A stretch of DNA of 42,710 nucleotides from an uncultured Oscillospiraceae bacterium (lineage in GTDB: Bacteria > Bacillota > Clostridia > Oscillospirales > Oscillospiraceae), in NCBI GenBank assembly GCA_934636655.1, contig CAKUAS010000017.1, positions 1 to 42,710 on the forward strand, read 5' to 3'. Numbering within the stretch: position 1 is the stretch's first letter; each line of letters begins with the position of its first letter. The position numbers and the translations under genes are program-made. This document shows, in pieces, positions 30,838-39,956 of this stretch. Under the pieces are notes generated by a model. That model was not told the origin of the DNA and ran no database searches. It saw only the letters and a program-made list of their open reading frames with translations.

Positions 30838-31890
30838 TTACTTATACTTCTCTACGTTACTTGCATCAATGATATATGGGGTCGGATACTCGTATGCGTA
30901 TGCAACATCCTGCCCGTCTAGGCATGCTATTGCCAAGTCAACGAGAGACTGGCCCGCTGCAAAAAGGTCATAACCGATGGTACCCTTAAAAACACCGTTT
31001 TTTTCTGCAATGCAGGAAATTGCGCTGGCGCTGCCATCCATGCCGAACACCGATGCCTTATCGCCGCCAATACCAGCGTCCTTCAGAGCCTCTGCCGCCC
31101 CAATCGCGATAGCATCGCAGAAACATACGAACATATCCACATCAGGCTCTGTGAGCAGCACTTTCTCTGCCCAGTCATATGCTTTTGCAGTGCTGTTAAG
31201 GTCTTCGGTGATGCCGATATCGACTGCATTGGGAACAAGCTCCTTAAACTTTGTGATCATTCCGTCGCAGCGAACTGCCATTGCTTCAACAGAAGAAATT
31301 GTACCAAATGCCACCTTTATCTCATCCTTATCGGAGAGATTCTTTTTAGCATAGTCAGCAGCCATCTGAGCAATGAGTTCGCCCTCAGCATAGTTATCAG
31401 AAACTATCTCTGAAGTATGATATTTATTGCCAAAACAATAGCAGATAAGCGGAATACCGGCTTCCATGCACGCTTTGCTGATGTCCTCTGTCGCTTCGGT
31501 GCTGTAGTAGCAGCAAATGATTGCATCAACACCTGAATTGATATAGTTCTCAATAAGCCGGATATCCTCGCTGGATGTGTTGTTTGAAGAAGTTACGGTA
31601 TAATTACAGTTGCGTTCTGCCGCGCGTGCCTCGCAACCTTTTGCGGTAGTGACATAATATTCATTTGCCATGTCAACAAACATGACGCCGATATTATAAG
31701 CTTCGCGATCGGCATCTTTTGAGGTATCTACCTTGAGCTGATCAAGTGGGGTGAGAGTATAATCTTCTGGAATGTTGATCTCTGCCGTCTGGTTCTTCTG
31801 ATCTGCATTGCCATCTTCTGCAGTGCATCCGGCAATACAGACCAGCATGGCAACGACCATGATCAGAGCAACAATTCTGCGGTTTTTCAT
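30838..31890 (-). CDS. RbsB-type substrate-binding lipoprotein
   Basis: 350 residues. Lipoprotein signal with lipobox CIAGC (Cys about 22), then a periplasmic-binding-protein type I fold (Peripla_BP_4): YNIGVMFVDMANEYYVTTAK, NNTSSEDIRLIENYINSGVD, VFGMDGSASAI. This class binds sugars and related small polyols or AI-2. The ligand is not determinable from sequence. First of the three transporter genes. Confidence 0.9.
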   Translation of the reverse strand: MKNRRIVALIMVVAMLVCIAGCTAEDGNADQKNQTAEINIPEDYTLTPLDQLKVDTSKDADREAYNIGVMFVDMANEYYVTTAKGCEARAAERNCNYTVTSSNNTSSEDIRLIENYINSGVDAIICCYYSTEATEDISKACMEAGIPLICYCFGNKYHTSEIVSDNYAEGELIAQMAADYAKKNLSDKDEIKVAFGTISSVEAMAVRCDGMITKFKELVPNAVDIGITEDLNSTAKAYDWAEKVLLTEPDVDMFVCFCDAIAIGAAEALKDAGIGGDKASVFGMDGSASAISCIAEKNGVFKGTIGYDLFAAGQSLVDLAIACLDGQDVAYAYEYPTPYIIDASNVEKYK

Positions 31891-31959
31891 GTTTCTTTTC
31901 CTTTCTTTTCTTTGTTATATTTCTATGCTCACCTCTGAGCTTAGTCACTGTAGTCAATA

Positions 31960-32721
31960 TTAACCATCAAGTACTATCCCGCCGTCGGCATCGCTGATCT
32001 CTCCTGTGCAGAAACTTGCAAGGTCAGAGGCATAAAACAGAATCACGTTAGCGATTTCCTGCGGCTGTGCCCCTCGATGGAGCGGGATCGAATTAATAAT
32101 CCTCTCTGTCTTTTCGTCATCCATTGAGGCGGTCATTTTGGTATAGGTAAGGCTTGGACACACAGCGTTGCAATTTATATTATACTTGCCGCCTTCCTTC
32201 GCTATTGCCTTAGTCAACGCATTTACGCCAGCCTTTGACGCAGCATATGCCGAGGTACCGAGAAGCCCACCGCCGATTTTGCCCGCAACCGACGAAACAT
32301 TGACGATACGTCCGCCGCCGGTTTCTTTCATGTGGTTGAACATGACCTGACACCCCACATAAAGCGCGGTTAGGTTGATTGCTATCGTTCTGTCCCACTC
32401 CTCTTGGCTGAGTTCAGAAAAGCTCGCCGTGCTGACTATTCCAGCTACATTAATAAGAACATCTACCCTGTCAATATCTTTAATGAGCTTTTCATACCCG
32501 CTGCGAATAGATACAGGATCTGCCATGTCAATGGTCACAGACTTTACTCGGTCATCCCCGAATTCCTCTTTCAGCGGCACTGTAAAATCGTCAATATTAC
32601 GGCGTGCTGTAAGAATTACGTTGCCGCCGCCTTCAAGTATGCCCCTGACGACAGGTGTTCCTATCCCACCGTTACCTCCCGTAATAATTACGTTTTTGTT
32701 CGAAAAATCAAGACCTATCAT
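31960..32721 (-). CDS. Short-chain dehydrogenase/reductase
   Basis: 253 residues, a classical SDR: cofactor motif TGGNGGIG (about 14-21), NVAG (about 90), catalytic Ser in NVSSVAG (about 140) and Tyr-x-x-x-Lys in YAASKAG (about 158). SDRs of this size oxidise or reduce small alcohols and ketones. In an acetoin-type operon a diol or hydroxyketone dehydrogenase would fit, but this is inference. GAGG lies upstream of the ATG. Confidence 0.88.
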   Translation of the reverse strand: MIGLDFSNKNVIITGGNGGIGTPVVRGILEGGGNVILTARRNIDDFTVPLKEEFGDDRVKSVTIDMADPVSIRSGYEKLIKDIDRVDVLINVAGIVSTASFSELSQEEWDRTIAINLTALYVGCQVMFNHMKETGGGRIVNVSSVAGKIGGGLLGTSAYAASKAGVNALTKAIAKEGGKYNINCNAVCPSLTYTKMTASMDDEKTERIINSIPLHRGAQPQEIANVILFYASDLASFCTGEISDADGGIVLDG

Positions 32722-32873
32722 TTTTAGAACCTCTTTCAGAAAAATTATCCTGTTGCAGGCGGCGCGTTCTATCTTATCATGAGAAGCGCCAGTTCATGAA
32801 AAAACATACGGCAAACAAATCTTATAGGGTCAAAAACCTGTGTTGCTTAGTTTATTTTATTACACCGTGTTCT

Positions 32874-33863
32874 CTACATCAGCAGCAGTTCGAGCAGTTC
32901 ATCTCTCTTGATACCGACAAAGTATTCTTCCGGATCTATTTCCGATATCTGTTTTTCCAGGTCTCTGGGAGCAAGGCTACATCCAATTAGTTTCTTTGAA
33001 AGCTCCGCAGAATCGGTACTACCAAAATAATCACCTGAAAACGCTATCTTTTGAATAACGCCATTAGCGACATCCATACTCAGCTCGATGCGTCCGACAC
33101 TTTCGATGCGGCGTTTTTTGTTTATTGCGTACTTGGGACTTTTCCCAAAGTTCCAGTCCCATGTGGAATATTTCCCGTCTGTAAGAGCCTGAACACCTTC
33201 CAAATCAGCTTGCGTAGGATGCCAAAAATCAAGCGTCTCGTTTTCGCTTATACTTGCAATAATGAGTTTCTTAAAACGTTCCATGCTCAACGGCGTATCA
33301 AGAAAATCGTTTATATTAGCAACTCTGCTTTTTACGGACTTTGCACTCTTAGATAAGAATTTATCCTCCGGCACATGCAGTGCGTCTGCTATTTTTCTCA
33401 AGTTGGATGACAGCAGCAGTGTACCATGATGCAGCAGCCGGTCACGGTAGACATATTGAGAATTTCCAGATATTTTTTTCCCACCGATGACTATGTCATT
33501 CCTCCCAGTGAATTCCGCGCATACTCCTATGGAGTTCAGCGCCGAAATGATAGGCATCAGGAGCTGCACAAAATCCATTTTCCTGTGCTCATTTATTCCT
33601 GTTATGAAACTGAAGTTCAGATTTCCCAGATCGTGATAGACGGCACCGCCTCCTGTCAGGCGGCGCGCGACCCTTATATTGTTTTCCTGCACATAGGGCA
33701 AATTGATCTCCTCAACAGTGTTTTGATGCCGCCCAACAATGATGGCGTTATCATTCTGCCACAGCATAAAGCAATTCTGCCGTAAGCCGATCGTAGTCAA
33801 AACATACTCTTCAAATGCCAGATTATAATATGGACTTGTACTGTTGGTCTCAATGTAGAGCAT
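32874..33863 (-). CDS. lplA: Lipoate-protein ligase A
   Basis: 329 residues. Lipoate-binding motif RRLTGGGAVYHDLGNLNFSF near 70-90 and the C-terminal accessory domain (DGKYSTWDWNFGKSPKY) are complete. It attaches lipoate to the Lys of lipoyl domains, here presumably those of the E2 and E3 subunits encoded immediately upstream. Having it in the operon makes the complex self-sufficient if free lipoate is available. GGGAGAT lies before the ATG. Confidence 0.92.
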   Translation of the reverse strand: MLYIETNSTSPYYNLAFEEYVLTTIGLRQNCFMLWQNDNAIIVGRHQNTVEEINLPYVQENNIRVARRLTGGGAVYHDLGNLNFSFITGINEHRKMDFVQLLMPIISALNSIGVCAEFTGRNDIVIGGKKISGNSQYVYRDRLLHHGTLLLSSNLRKIADALHVPEDKFLSKSAKSVKSRVANINDFLDTPLSMERFKKLIIASISENETLDFWHPTQADLEGVQALTDGKYSTWDWNFGKSPKYAINKKRRIESVGRIELSMDVANGVIQKIAFSGDYFGSTDSAELSKKLIGCSLAPRDLEKQISEIDPEEYFVGIKRDELLELLLM

Positions 33864-33911
33864 GTATATCTCCCATGCCGTAATTACCGATTAATCGACA
33901 ATTATCAGCTT

Positions 33912-35603
33912 TCAATTTTTATTATGTATAGCCTTTTTGTTGACAGCCAGTGCCGCTTCACGTAGGCCCTCCGAAACCGTGGGATGGCAATGTATCGTAT
34001 CGATGAGTTCATCTACGGTACACTCAAGCTTAATTGCAAGTGCAGCCTCCTCTATTATATCGGTAGCGTTGGCGGAAAGGATATGCACTCCGAGTATCTC
34101 TCCATATTTAGCGTCGGCAATGACTTTTATCATGCCATCGGTATGGTTCATTACAAGGCTTCTTCCGTTTGCTATGGTTGGAAATTTGCCGACTTTGATA
34201 TCAATGCCTTTTTCCCTTGCCGTCTCCTCTGTCAGGCCAACGCTGGCGAACTCTGGTCCTACATACGCGCAGGCCGGGCTCATCATCGGATCGAACTCCT
34301 TATTGCCACCCATTGCATTTTCGGCCGCAGTCTCGCCCATCGCCATTGCCGCATGCGCCAGCATGAGCTTTCCCGTGCAATCACCCACTGCATAAACACC
34401 AGGCACGTTTGTCTCAAGCCGGGCATTGGTTTTGATAACTCCGTTTTCGGTCTCGATCCCTGCGGTTTCAAGTCCGAGATGGTCTGTGTCCGCTTCGCGT
34501 CCGACACAAAACAGGACCTTTTCGGTACTCAGAACTTTCTTCCCCTCATTGGTTTCGATCTCCACATTTGCACCACGATTGCTATCTGTAATCAAGCGCA
34601 CCTTGCTATCGGTGTATATCTTAACTCCCTTATTCTCAAACTGCTTGCAAACCATGCCCGTAAGCTCAGCATCCATGAGAGGCAAAAGCCTCGATGCCGA
34701 CTCAATGACGGTCACATCCGCACCAAATGTACTATAGACGCTTCCTAGTTCCAGTCCAATGACCCCTCCCCCGATGACGAGTAGGCTTTTGGGAATACTG
34801 CTTAAAGTTAACGCCTCAGTTGAACTGATACAGGCTTCTGAATCTTTTATACCCGGAATTTTGGGAACGATGGGATATGAGCCCACAGCAATGATAATCT
34901 TAGATCCAGAATACGTTTTATCTCCGACTCTGACTGTTTTGGAGTCTACAAAAACGGCCTGTCCCTCGACAAGCTTTATCTTATTGGCTTTCACCAGAGC
35001 TCTCACTCCACTTGTAAGCCTTGTCACGACCGATGCTCTGTTCGACTGTACCTTTGACCAGTCAACACTCACACCATGTCCTATAACCCCTGCCGCTTCT
35101 GATTTTGTTGCCATATCATAGATTTCCGCGCTGTGCAGCAATGCCTTTGTCGGCATGCATCCACGGTTAAGGCATGTTCCTCCGAGTTCGCCTTTTTCTA
35201 TTAGAGTAACTTTTGCTCCCAGTTGGGAAGCACGGATCGCTGCAACATATCCTCCGGGTCCTCCGCCGATAACAAGAACTCCGCTTTCATCACTTTTCTT
35301 ACTCTCATATGTACTGGTCACTATTTCTGCTTGTTCTGTTCCTATTGAATCACTTATCGTCTCACCAGATGCACCGATATAGCCGATAACACCTTTTACT
35401 GGAACGCTGTCACCTTCTCGCGCAACTATTCTCAGAAGAACTCCATCACGCTCGGCCTGTATCTCGTTTGTGAGCTTGTCCGTTGCCACCTCTGCTATAG
35501 TATCTCCAGTTTTTATTGCATCACCTACGTTTTTGCACCAACGTTCCACCATTCCCTCTGTCATAGTCAAGCCGAGTTTCGGCATAATTATTTTGCTTGC
35601 CAT
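33912..35603 (-). CDS. acoL: Dihydrolipoyl dehydrogenase (E3) with N-terminal lipoyl domain
   Basis: 563 residues. Lipoyl domain at 1-78 with the lipoylated Lys in VATDKLTNE (about 43). FAD domain starts at about 108 (VLVIGGGPGGYVAAIRA); redox-active disulfide in GGTCLNRGCMPTKALL; NAD-binding GGGVIGLELGSVYSTFG; C-terminal His-Glu in HCHPTVSEGL. It reoxidises dihydrolipoamide with NAD+. An E3 carrying its own lipoyl domain is known from clostridial acetoin complexes. Confidence 0.93.
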   Translation of the reverse strand: MASKIIMPKLGLTMTEGMVERWCKNVGDAIKTGDTIAEVATDKLTNEIQAERDGVLLRIVAREGDSVPVKGVIGYIGASGETISDSIGTEQAEIVTSTYESKKSDESGVLVIGGGPGGYVAAIRASQLGAKVTLIEKGELGGTCLNRGCMPTKALLHSAEIYDMATKSEAAGVIGHGVSVDWSKVQSNRASVVTRLTSGVRALVKANKIKLVEGQAVFVDSKTVRVGDKTYSGSKIIIAVGSYPIVPKIPGIKDSEACISSTEALTLSSIPKSLLVIGGGVIGLELGSVYSTFGADVTVIESASRLLPLMDAELTGMVCKQFENKGVKIYTDSKVRLITDSNRGANVEIETNEGKKVLSTEKVLFCVGREADTDHLGLETAGIETENGVIKTNARLETNVPGVYAVGDCTGKLMLAHAAMAMGETAAENAMGGNKEFDPMMSPACAYVGPEFASVGLTEETAREKGIDIKVGKFPTIANGRSLVMNHTDGMIKVIADAKYGEILGVHILSANATDIIEEAALAIKLECTVDELIDTIHCHPTVSEGLREAALAVNKKAIHNKN

Positions 35604-35630
35604 AACGGCATCTCCTTTGATATGAGTTTA

Positions 35631-36932
35631 TTATGCCAGCAGAAGATAAGGGTTTTCAAGAATCTCCACTATCTTCTGCATAAATTTACACGCCTGAACT
35701 CCATCGATGACCCGATGGTCTGCCGTAAGGCAAAGGTTCATCATAGGACGTATCTCGATCTGCCCGTTTACAACGACGGGCGTATCTATCATATCGCAAA
35801 CGCCCAGTATTGCCAGTTCTGGCTGATTTATGATAGGTGAAAAATCTCTGACACCAAATACACCTAGAGATGTGATCGTAAACGTTCCGCCCGTGATATC
35901 TTCTACGGCGACGGTCCCATTACGGGTGGCCTCAATGAGCGCCTCAGTTTCTTCGGCAATTTCCGTCAATGATTTAAGCTCTGCTTGTTTAACATTGGGA
36001 ACTATGAGCCCGTCATTTTTGGCAACCGCTAAACCGATGTTGACATGTTTGTGATAAGTCAACATATTGTCGCTAAAACTTGCGTTTATATCGGCAAACT
36101 GTGTGAGTACGTTTGCGACCACCTTCATGAGTATGTGGTTATAGGTAAGCTTGAGCCCCTTTTCTTTGAAAGAACTCTTAAGCTTTGTACGCATTTTCTT
36201 AAGTTCTGTTACATCGACGGCATAAGTGAACGTAACAGCTGGCGATGTATTCCATGAATTGATCATATTTGCCGCAATTGCACGGCGCAAAGGCGAAACT
36301 CTTTTAGCCGTAAAGTCATTGCTCTCGGGCTCTTCCAAATCGGATGCTGACATCCCTACGGCCTTGATCACATCGGCCTTCATAATGCGTCCCTCAACGT
36401 TGAGCGAATTCAGATCAACGCTGTTTTCCGCTGCAAGCTTTGCTGCCATAGGCGTGGTTTTAGTGCCTCTATGAAATCCTTCAACATCTTTAAGAACTAT
36501 AACGCCGTCCGGCCCGGTGCCATTTACCGAGGCAAGTTTTATGCCCATCTCTCTTGCCCGTCTCTTCGCGCACGGTGTTGCAAGAACATATTCATTTGTG
36601 AAATACTTCTTTTTCTGCTGAGCAGCCTCATCTACCGTTTTTTTCTCCGCGATTTGTTCTTTTTGAGCATCATGTTTATCTTCAACGGTCTCTCCGGCCT
36701 GGCCGATATATGCTACAGTGCTTTTACACGCCACAGTTTCGCCCTCGCTGCAGAGTATTTTAAGCAGCACTCCGTTGGCATCGCTTTCAACATCATTTGT
36801 CAACTTATCTGTGGCCACAGAGAAAATAACATCTCCTTTTTTTATCGTGTCTCCCTCTTTGAATTTCCACTCTTCGATCGTTCCCTCGGTCATTGTAAGT
36901 CCGAGCTTGGGCATTAAGACTTTAATCGCCAT
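35631..36932 (-). CDS. acoC: Dihydrolipoamide acyltransferase (E2)
   Basis: 433 residues. Lipoyl domain 1-77 with Lys in VATDKLTND (about 43), peripheral-subunit-binding segment about 112-148 (ATPCAKRRAREMGIKLASVN), and a catalytic 2-oxoacid dehydrogenase acyltransferase domain (about 205-433) with the active-site ADHRVIDGVQ near 400. It moves the acyl group to CoA and forms the core of the complex. Confidence 0.92.
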   Translation of the reverse strand: MAIKVLMPKLGLTMTEGTIEEWKFKEGDTIKKGDVIFSVATDKLTNDVESDANGVLLKILCSEGETVACKSTVAYIGQAGETVEDKHDAQKEQIAEKKTVDEAAQQKKKYFTNEYVLATPCAKRRAREMGIKLASVNGTGPDGVIVLKDVEGFHRGTKTTPMAAKLAAENSVDLNSLNVEGRIMKADVIKAVGMSASDLEEPESNDFTAKRVSPLRRAIAANMINSWNTSPAVTFTYAVDVTELKKMRTKLKSSFKEKGLKLTYNHILMKVVANVLTQFADINASFSDNMLTYHKHVNIGLAVAKNDGLIVPNVKQAELKSLTEIAEETEALIEATRNGTVAVEDITGGTFTITSLGVFGVRDFSPIINQPELAILGVCDMIDTPVVVNGQIEIRPMMNLCLTADHRVIDGVQACKFMQKIVEILENPYLLLA

Positions 36933-36958
36933 TATGATTCACCTTATTCTCTCTCATA

Positions 36959-37933
36959 TCAGAACATGCCCTTGATTCCTTTCACAAGGTTCTCGGGATA
37001 AATCCTCACCATTTTTTCAAGTGTGCTGGCAAACGGTATCGGGCAAAACGGAGCACCATAGCGTAAAATTGGAGCGTCGAGGTACTCTATTATTTCCTCT
37101 GCTACTACTGCCGCAATCTCCGCACCAAAGCCGCTCTGCTTAACTGCCTCATGGCATATGACAAGGCGGTGTGTCTTTTTCACCGAGTTAAGCACACATT
37201 CTTTGTCCCAAGGCGATAGACTGATAAGGTCTATCACCTCCGTTTCTATACCCTCGGCCGCAAGCTGCTCCGCCGCACCGAGCGCAGCCTTCATACCTAT
37301 AGAATAAGAAACTATTGTCACATCTTTGCCTTCACGCACAACTTTTGCCTTGCCGATAGTATACGGCGTCTCGTCGCAAAGCTCCGGCATATCGCCTTTT
37401 TCTTTGTACAGTATCTTGTTTTCAAAATATATTACCGGATCATTTGATTCGATCGCAGCTTTAAGAACCATTTTCGCATCATAAGGATTTGATGGTGCAA
37501 CTACTTTAATGCCCGGAATATGCGTACACCAAGCCTCAAGACACTGTGAGTGCTGAGCCGCTCCACCTCCAGCCATTCCGTCTGGCGCACGCATGGTAAT
37601 CGGCATTTTGCACTGTCCGCCGAACATGTAGCGTGCTTTTGCCATCTGATTGAGGACTTCATCCATGCACACCCCAATAAAATCCACAAAATGCATGTCC
37701 ACAACAGGACGCGCACCCGCAAGCGCTGCACCGACACCGCCACCAGTTATAAAAGTCTCCGAGATTGGGGTATCTATCACCCTTCCGGGGAACTGCTGTG
37801 CCAATCCCTTAAACTGTCCGAAGATACCTCCCTGACGAGCGATATCCTCGCCCATAACGAACACCTTTTCGTCTTTATTCATTTCTTCAGCCATTGCCTC
37901 AAGGGTGGCCTGCGCAAATGTCAATTTTCGCAT
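36959..37933 (-). CDS. acoB: Acetoin/2-oxo-acid dehydrogenase E1 beta subunit
   Basis: 324 residues. GEDIARQGGIFGQFKGL, RVIDTPISETFITGGGVGAA and the C-terminal transketolase-type domain (about 195-324) match AcoB/PdhB. It shares the thiamine-diphosphate site with the alpha subunit. Gap to the alpha gene is 15 nt and to the E2 gene 26 nt. Confidence 0.92.
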   Translation of the reverse strand: MRKLTFAQATLEAMAEEMNKDEKVFVMGEDIARQGGIFGQFKGLAQQFPGRVIDTPISETFITGGGVGAALAGARPVVDMHFVDFIGVCMDEVLNQMAKARYMFGGQCKMPITMRAPDGMAGGGAAQHSQCLEAWCTHIPGIKVVAPSNPYDAKMVLKAAIESNDPVIYFENKILYKEKGDMPELCDETPYTIGKAKVVREGKDVTIVSYSIGMKAALGAAEQLAAEGIETEVIDLISLSPWDKECVLNSVKKTHRLVICHEAVKQSGFGAEIAAVVAEEIIEYLDAPILRYGAPFCPIPFASTLEKMVRIYPENLVKGIKGMF

Positions 37934-37948
37934 TATAATGTATCTCCC

Positions 37949-38932
37949 TCATTCTTCGTAGACGTATCTGAGATAGTCTGCTTCATACGGCAACGGACTT
38001 TCCATTGCATATTCTTTCGCAACATAAACAGCTTTTTCACATCTATCATCAATAGCATCGCACTCTTCAGTGCTGACCAAACCGTTCATTTCATTCTCCA
38101 TTTTCACCCTGAACATCTTCAGCGGGTCAGTAGCCTTAAATATTTCTTGAGTTTCCGACTTTTTTCTGTACAGCTCAGGATCGCCTACAAAATGACCTTC
38201 TATTCTGTACGTCTTTGCTTCGATCAGTGTCGGCCCTTCTCCAGCCCTGGCTCTTTCAACGGCCACCTTCGTCGCTTCATAGACCGCAAAAGGATTCTGT
38301 CCGTCGACAACAACACCGGGTATATGATATCCGAGCGCTCGATCCGAGATGTTTTCGACATTAGTAGTAGTTCTGTACGGTGTGGTTGATGCCCAACAAT
38401 TCATCTCGTTTACAAATATCGCGGGCAGCTTCCATGCAGAAGCAACATTCATGGCTTCATGGAATGTTCCACGGTTAGATGCCCCGTCGCCAAAGAACAC
38501 GACAGCCACCTGATCGGTCTTCAGGATGTTCTTAAAAGCAAGTGCTGCACCAGCCGCAAGATTATATCCCCCGCCGACAACGCCGTTTGCACCAAGCATC
38601 CCTACAGAAAAATCTGCAATATGCATAGATCCACCGCGGCCTTTGCAAAGACCGGTTTCTCTTCCAAATATCTCCGCCATCATAGCATCGACATTCGCTC
38701 CTTTTGCTATGCAGTGTCCATGTCCTCGGTGTGTTGACTCGATGACGTCATCATCACGCAGCGCAGCACATACGCCTGTTGCTATAGCTTCCTCACCGAT
38801 GTACGAGTGAGTAAAGCCCGGTATCTCGCCTGCGAGAAAATCGTGTTTTACAGAAAGTTCAAAATGTCTAATCATCGACATCGTCTCGTACATTTTTAAT
38901 GCTTGTTCTCTGGTGTAAGCCGCTTCTGCCAT
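37949..38932 (-). CDS. acoA: Acetoin/2-oxo-acid dehydrogenase E1 alpha subunit
   Basis: 327 residues. STHRGHGHCIAKGANVDAMM, TGLCKGRGGSMHIAD and GMLGANGVVGGGYNLA read like Bacillus AcoA. The thiamine-diphosphate motif is GDGASNRGTFHEAMN (about 150-165). The stretch that is usually ENN-type reads NEMNCWASTTP (about 173-183), which may alter the substrate pocket. First gene of the ten-gene operon; GTGAGG upstream of the ATG; promoter covered by direct repeats. Confidence 0.92.
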   Translation of the reverse strand: MAEAAYTREQALKMYETMSMIRHFELSVKHDFLAGEIPGFTHSYIGEEAIATGVCAALRDDDVIESTHRGHGHCIAKGANVDAMMAEIFGRETGLCKGRGGSMHIADFSVGMLGANGVVGGGYNLAAGAALAFKNILKTDQVAVVFFGDGASNRGTFHEAMNVASAWKLPAIFVNEMNCWASTTPYRTTTNVENISDRALGYHIPGVVVDGQNPFAVYEATKVAVERARAGEGPTLIEAKTYRIEGHFVGDPELYRKKSETQEIFKATDPLKMFRVKMENEMNGLVSTEECDAIDDRCEKAVYVAKEYAMESPLPYEADYLRYVYEE

Positions 38933-38970
38933 AAGTAGACCTCACTTTCACTACTTGATTTGTCTTCCGC

Positions 38971-39064
38971 TATGTTGTATGATAAGCGCACTAAAGTAAT
39001 ACAAGTTCTTATGTTGTAATACTACACAATTTCTTGTGTTATATCAAGCTTTTTCTTGTGTTAT
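38971..39064 (-). promoter_or_regulatory. Promoter and repeated operator of the dehydrogenase operon
   Basis: On the minus strand TTGATA (39047-39042), 17-nt spacer, TAGTAT (39024-39019). The repeat TTCTTGTGTTAT occurs at 39031-39042 (between the two elements) and 39053-39064, 22 bp apart, and a relative TTCTTATGTTGT at 39006-39017. TATGTTGTA also recurs at 38971-38979 and 39010-39018. These are likely binding sites of the divergent GntR protein. Confidence 0.6.
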
Positions 39065-39140
39065 TTTTCTGTTTTTGCATGTTGTCCAAAAATCCGCCAT
39101 AAATTTGTGCAAAAAAACATATTTAAGGCATCGTTATTTA

Positions 39141-39169
39141 TTGAAAGCTATAAGTTCATGTGGTAAAAT
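39141..39169 (+). promoter_or_regulatory. Promoter of the GntR/FadR-type gene
   Basis: TTGAAA (39141-39146), 17-nt spacer, TAAAAT (39164-39169), ahead of the ATG at 39205. Confidence 0.55.
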
Positions 39170-39204
39170 GCAAAAACCGAGTATCAATAGTTTGAGGTGA
39201 TAGT

Positions 39205-39894
39205 ATGGCTGGTTCCTCCAGAATGTCTCGCACAGAACAGATATCAGAAAAGCTCATTTCGATGATAATGATTGAGCACGCTTTCGCTCCGGGTGAAAAG
39301 CTTCCCAATGAAGAGACTCTTTCAAAAGAACTTGGCGTCAGCAGGGTAACTTTGCGCGAAGCAATACGAGTTCTTGGCGCTCAGGGGCTTGTTGAAACAA
39401 AGCGCGGAATAGGTACATTCGTGACTACAAATGAAAAAATATTCAGCGGCAGCTTGGCTAAGCTTATGGCACTACCGTCAAAGGTATCTAAAGAGCTATT
39501 TGAAATGAGGCTTATTTGTGAGCCTGAGGCAGCATATTACGCAACATTACGTGCAACAGATGAGGAGCTTAAGGATATTCGGAAGAGAATGCTCGAAATT
39601 GAATACTATGTCGAGCACGGACTGCCCCGTACGATCCCAGAACAGGCATTTCACAATGCTCTTGCAACTGCCACACACAATGCGTATATGAGCAAGCTGA
39701 TCCCCATCCTAAATAGGTCTATAGGAGAAGTCGTCGACAAGCTTGACGAGACAACAGATATAATCGCAACCTCCATTGCGGACCACCGTCTTATCGTTGA
39801 AATGATGGAGTCACGCAATGCTCCAGGCGCAAGAGCCGCAATGTATGTACATATCTCTCACGCATTCAATATTGCAGGCTTCAGCATTGACTGA
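39205..39894 (+). CDS. GntR/FadR-type regulator of the dehydrogenase operon
   Basis: 229 residues. Winged HTH (about 10-75; FAPGEKLPNEETLSKELGVS, then RVTLREAIRVL) and an FCD ligand domain (about 90-225; AFHNALATATHN, ADHRLIVEMMESRN). Such proteins sense small organic acids such as pyruvate or lactate-like ligands. Divergent placement and the repeats in the shared upstream region make it the probable regulator of the ten-gene operon. GAGGTGAT precedes the ATG. Confidence 0.88.
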   Translation: MAGSSRMSRTEQISEKLISMIMIEHAFAPGEKLPNEETLSKELGVSRVTLREAIRVLGAQGLVETKRGIGTFVTTNEKIFSGSLAKLMALPSKVSKELFEMRLICEPEAAYYATLRATDEELKDIRKRMLEIEYYVEHGLPRTIPEQAFHNALATATHNAYMSKLIPILNRSIGEVVDKLDETTDIIATSIADHRLIVEMMESRNAPGARAAMYVHISHAFNIAGFSID

Positions 39895-39915
39895 AGCTAT
39901 ACAACAAAGCATAAA

Positions 39916-39952
39916 AATATCCTCTGTATGGTAACCCCATACGGAGGATATT
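39916..39952. terminator. Bidirectional terminator
   Basis: AATATCCTCTGTATGG / CCATACGGAGGATATT with one mismatch, T/A-rich flanks, between convergent genes. Confidence 0.85.
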
Positions 39953-39956
39953 ATTT

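Noticed and set aside
33984..34748. 254-codon open frame antisense to the E3 gene
   Set aside because: Shadow of a strongly supported enzyme gene.
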